From Catonia carolina (Eukaryota; Arthropoda; Insecta; Hemiptera; Achilidae), in contig JAQMRL010000008.1 in assembly GCA_035578175.1 (NCBI GenBank), forward strand, positions 89,260,541 to 89,324,540: a stretch of 64,000 nt of DNA. The letters run 5' to 3'. Position 1 is the stretch's first letter; each line of letters starts with the position of its first letter. Shown one piece after another: positions 60,311 to 64,000 of this stretch. The position numbers and the translations under genes were made by a program. The notes under the pieces are model-generated. The model did no database searches. It was not told the origin of the DNA and worked only from the letters and a program-made list of their open reading frames with translations.

Positions 60311-61412
60311 TTTTTACTTTCTCTTGCCTATATGAATATATAAGAAGGAAAGTATTGTTTTCATGTCGATTTTTCAAAATCGAGTTTTCACCGGATATAC
60401 ATGTTTTCAGACCCCGGAACACAAAAAAACATGTATTTAGCGATTGTTTGTGTGTGTCAACAAAATATCTCGAGAATGGAACATCGTACGAAGTTGAAAC
60501 TTGAAACTTAAGTTAGGTAACACTAGAGGACCATACACGAATATTTTCATCAAAATCGGTCAACCAGAAGTAGAAGTTTATTCTTGTAACTTTTTAATTT
60601 TTTGCGATTTTCTCGAAAACAGGACCTACAATTTTTTTATAAATCGCATCATTTACTACATTTTTTATGCTCTACAAGGTAGGGTAGGCGCTATGACTGC
60701 TGAAATTCATTGGAAGGCTGTGCTCTCGTTGAAAATATGGTTTTTTAAGATTGCGGCCGTAATATGCATTTTATTTATTATTTTTTTTTTTTTTGTTTAA
60801 CGTCCGATTGTTATGAAATATATTACTGCTAATGCAGACGGTGAAGGATGAAATGATGTTTTGTAACGTATGAAAATATGCCGTGCCTGAATGGGATTCG
60901 ATCCCAAGACCGCATGATGAGAGGCGAGCACGTTACCAACTACGCCAATGCGGCCGGCAAATGCATTTTACGGCAAAAGTGTCTTTAATCAAAGTTATAG
61001 AACATTTAAAAACCTACAAGTTTTATTAAAAACATTTCTCTGTTCACCGCTTAGTTTAGCGGTAATTTGTGATTTCCTATTTTTTCTTGAAAACCTGTAA
61101 GGTTTTTACGATTTCGGTCTTAGTGTGAATTTAACGACAAATGTGTATATAATGAAATTTATAGTAAATTAAAAGATCTACAATTTTTGAGTCAAGCATT
61201 TTTCACTACAGAGCCTAATTTAGCGTCAAACAGGTGTGTTAAGCCAAACTAAGGTTGGTTTTCATTTTGCATCATTCACTCATGATTAAAATTAGGTTAA
61301 GTTTTTTGAGGTTAACTTTTTTTTATTTCTAATGTTTTATTACTAATGTTAGGTTGTATGGTTCATTATTTGTATTAGCAAGAGAAAGTTGTGCGAGTGT
61401 TTCACACCAGAT
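60311..61412 (-). mobile_element. Repeat family RA, copy 9 (inverted), split by a SINE
   Basis: TTTTTACTTTCTCTTGCC to TTTCACACCAGA, carrying an inverted SB SINE at 60774-60960. Confidence 0.8.
60774..60960 (-). mobile_element. SINE family SB, copy 3, inverted
   Basis: Minus-strand head GCCGCATTGGCGTAGTTGG and A/T-rich tail at the left. ATGCATTTTA is repeated at 60764-60773 and 60961-60970. Confidence 0.85.
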
Positions 61413-62540
61413 TTTTTTTCAAACGATTAATTCAGTTTGAGTTTTTGATTGTCTATAAAAAATAACACATTAAAATGGGTTCATTCCATGTTGACTCGTT
61501 CCACATGATGTTACAACTGTTGTAAATACTTCAACAAAATTGGTCATTAAAAATTTAAACATCGTATTACCACATGAAGATCAGGAAGAAATTTTAGTGC
61601 TGTTTGCTGAGCATTTATTATAAGCCGTTAATGTCCAGTTTGGTATATTTTACCTTATGTTCTTTTCTTAAAATTAGAATACCTCATTGTAAATTTTGTT
61701 GAAATTTATAAGCAGGTTTTCCGAATGACTTAAAAATTTATGTTGCAACAAAAATTTAGATAGTATATTAATTTTTTACTAAAATGTCTTGACTTGTAAA
61801 AGTAACCTTTTTTATTCATTGGTTCTGATTTTATAGCGAACATTTATTTTAATTTTTTATTATATAATATTTATAACTTTTAAAATATTCTCATATATGC
61901 TGAAATTTAAATGAAACTACACTGTTTGGGTTACTCTTCCTTCTTAACAACGTTGTACGCTGAAACAAGAATTTCTACTCGTGACAAAACAGAAAAAAGA
62001 CTTCTTGAGTGTATGAGCCTACATGTTGCTTGACAGAGACCACCTGGAGGTTCTCGGTTTGCAGCTTGCTTGTTTGAGTCTTCACATCCACGTACTCGTT
62101 AAATACACATCCATACATACACAAACACATATGCACGAGAACAAAATAGGCTCTTTAATATGCGTATTTATGCTATACATTCATGCAAGTCAACGCCAGA
62201 TCAAACAAGACAGTTTTGTGTTAATAAGTTCTTTTTCTCATTTTGATCTGATTATATTAACATAGTACTTCTCTTAAATTCATTTTGATGAATTTCTTCG
62301 CATAAAATCGAGTTGTATTTCTACATTTAATCGTGATCTTCTGTTTACAATTCTGTTTTTAATAACGTTTGAATTACAGGTACATCTAACGACTTTTATA
62401 CCACTGTATTACAAGTACATATTTTATTAAACTCTCAGGATTTTGTGACAGTTACGAAAAAAGATGACTCGTTATTCATGGAAGTAGCTCCAGAAAAACA
62501 TTATCATTTTTTTTTTGTAAGATTAAAACGTAGTATTAGT
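61413..62540. other. Host DNA, nothing recognised
   Basis: AT-rich. A short plus frame at 62023-62265 has no recognisable domain. Confidence 0.5.
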
Positions 62541-63400
62541 TTTTTTTTAATCCGAGGCGGCGAGAAAAACTCATGTTCACTCCCTCACGATGGGGGAAGT
62601 AGTGTTGGACTCAATTGAGGCGTTCTCGTCCAGCCCTAAGGAGGACGCAACCGCCTTACGAACCGAAAACCCGCCGCCTGACCACTTGATCCGACATCAG
62701 CAAACAACCCTCCACCTCCCTCGGAACTGTTTATATAATACTGCAAGGGAAATGTCGGGTTAAAAAAATTTACATACTGTCAGTGGGGCGTAAAAGGGAG
62801 TCGTAGCCTAATTCCCCTCACGCTGTCACCGACCAACACTCACTCTCTCACTTTCATTCATCTTTTTCATCACCAGCTTAGGAAATTAGTGTGCCTACCT
62901 TACCTACTGAGATCGGGACAGGATTGATTTACTACGGGATCCCGCTGATCTTTATATGTCTCCTCCCTCCGAAGGCTCCAGACCACCCTTTCCGCAAACT
63001 GAGCGACCAACTTCCAGCTGTCCTCATCCCGCAGCATCGCTGCACCTAGTCTCTCTGGAATCTACTGTGCAACGCCTATCTTCTCAGATGTCTCCAAGGC
63101 CAAAATAGGGAAATCTTTCAAAAATATGCGCAATGGACTCCTCCTCTTCACTGTCGCGCAGTCGACATTTCGGTACTTCATGAAGTTTGAACCTCGTCAA
63201 ATATGCTCTAAAGCAACCATGTCTTGTTAGCAACTGCGTCAGCTCGTGGGTGGTATCACCAAAATGTTCTCCTTATCCACACCTTGACTTTTTGGAATGA
63301 ACTTCCTTGTCTACTCCCCGACCCTAGCTTCGCTCCATCTCCTCTGCCACCTGCTGAGTAATCGACTCCAACATTCCTTTTTATCAGCACCAGCACGCTA
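62540..63400 (-). pseudogene. LINE 3' region, I/R1-like (minus)
   Basis: A GC-richer tract. The minus strand carries LTQLLTRHGCFRAYLTRFKL then PKCRLRDSEEESIAHIFE (about 63250-63120), the post-RNase H Cys/His region of I- or R1-clade elements, with breaks around it. The left part is probably 3' untranslated sequence. Confidence 0.65.
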
Positions 63401-63529
63401 TTAAATTAACAAAATCGAAAAGGTAAATCCAATATTTTAACACAAATCAATCTGTCTAATAATATCTTCACTGTTGTCAAGGAGGTTTATTGCTAAAGGA
63501 CGTTTACGTCATTCTGATTGTTATATATT

Positions 63530-63837
63530 TTTGTTTACTTTTTTCGACTATTTTTCTAATTCTCGAATTTCACAGAAAATACACGTTTTCAGATCCCCTG
63601 AACCCCAAAACATGTTTTTAGAGATGTGTTAGTGTGATAAAATATCTCAAGAACGGAATATCAGAAGAACTTAAAACTTGAAACTTAACGTTAGGTTCAA
63701 CTACGGGACCTGATAGGAACATTTTCATTAAAATCGATCAACCGGAAGTTGTAGTTTATTCCTGAAATTTTAAAAAACCACTCCTAGGTTTTTTTGTTTA
63801 AATCGCCTCATTTAAAACATTTTCTATGCTCTACACC
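63530..63837 (-). mobile_element. Repeat family RA, copy 10 (partial)
   Basis: Shares ACACGTTTTCAGATCCCCTG, CATTTTCATTAAAATCGATC and ATCGCCTCATTT with the other inverted copies, then is cut by an hAT-like sequence. Confidence 0.7.
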
Positions 63838-64000
63838 AATGATTATCAACCGTTTTTGCTCCGCGACCCTCAAATAGTAAAAATAAATAAAATTAATATT
63901 TTGCGACCCCCCCCCCTACCCCGATAAGTACGTCTTATCTCTGTGAAAAAACTAAAAACTAAATTTAGGAATCGTGTGTTATCACTCGAGAACAATTTAC
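63838..64000 (+). mobile_element. hAT-like remnant running off the window
   Basis: Starts CAATGATTATCAACCGTTTTT, then TTGCTCCGCGACCCTC and further sequence parallel to 54694 onward. The right end lies beyond the window. Confidence 0.7.

Overview
The window reads as nuclear DNA of an animal, most likely an insect or other arthropod with a large, AT-rich, repeat-laden genome. It holds an essentially full-length Polinton/Maverick (adintovirus-like) integrated element, followed by about 39 kb of ordinary host DNA crowded with SINEs, LINE pieces, MITEs, mariner and hAT remnants. The host assignment rests on the mix of mobile elements, a eukaryotic tRNA-Pro gene and intron-containing genes; I cannot name the species.

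The Polinton spans 775-25031 (24,257 bp). It begins AGTAGTATAAAAGG and ends with the inverted copy of that sequence. It has 1.1-1.2 kb terminal inverted repeats and an exact 6-bp target-site duplication, ACCGTA (769-774 and 25032-25037). Most of its genes are open.

Layout inside the element, left to right: a BIR-only IAP-like gene (minus); a divergent intergenic promoter; then a plus-strand block of integrase with chromodomain, packaging ATPase, a putative GT14-type glycosyltransferase, a 22-bp tandem array, a conserved Polinton protein, a fibre-like protein, a phospholipase A2 protein, an adenovirus-type protease in a shifted frame, penton/minor capsid, a 44-codon ORF, major capsid, and a protein carrying half a BIR. 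An accessory zone follows with small unknown genes, three copies of a hairpin cassette, low-complexity DNA and a duplicated TATA-containing segment. After that come two tail-to-tail gene pairs (unknown/coiled-coil and BIR-like/OB-fold), a small ORF, and the protein-primed DNA polymerase B on the minus strand. A three-exon acidic RING-finger gene faces away from the polymerase. A duplicated tract with a relic piece of a second polymerase lies before the right terminal repeat.

The genes make a coherent virus-like programme: integrase and polymerase for insertion and copying, ATPase, protease and capsid proteins for particles, phospholipase and perhaps glycosyltransferase and fibre for particle function, and a divided BIR/RING set that may restrain host cell death or act as ubiquitin ligase parts. 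The most unusual signal is a set of histone-mRNA-type stem-loops (6-bp stem, TTTC loop) just downstream of five accessory genes on both strands. They sit in a ~400-bp module that also carries a 160-bp repeat shared with the terminal repeats.

Right of the element, 25038-64000 contains one good tRNA-Pro(UGG) gene. It also holds ten copies of a ~0.92-kb repeat family, three tRNA-like SINE families (several with clear target duplications), a ~0.39-kb repeat family, LINE 3' ends, a fold-back mariner derivative, an hAT remnant inside a SINE and several long-palindrome MITEs. I found no intact host protein-coding gene there.
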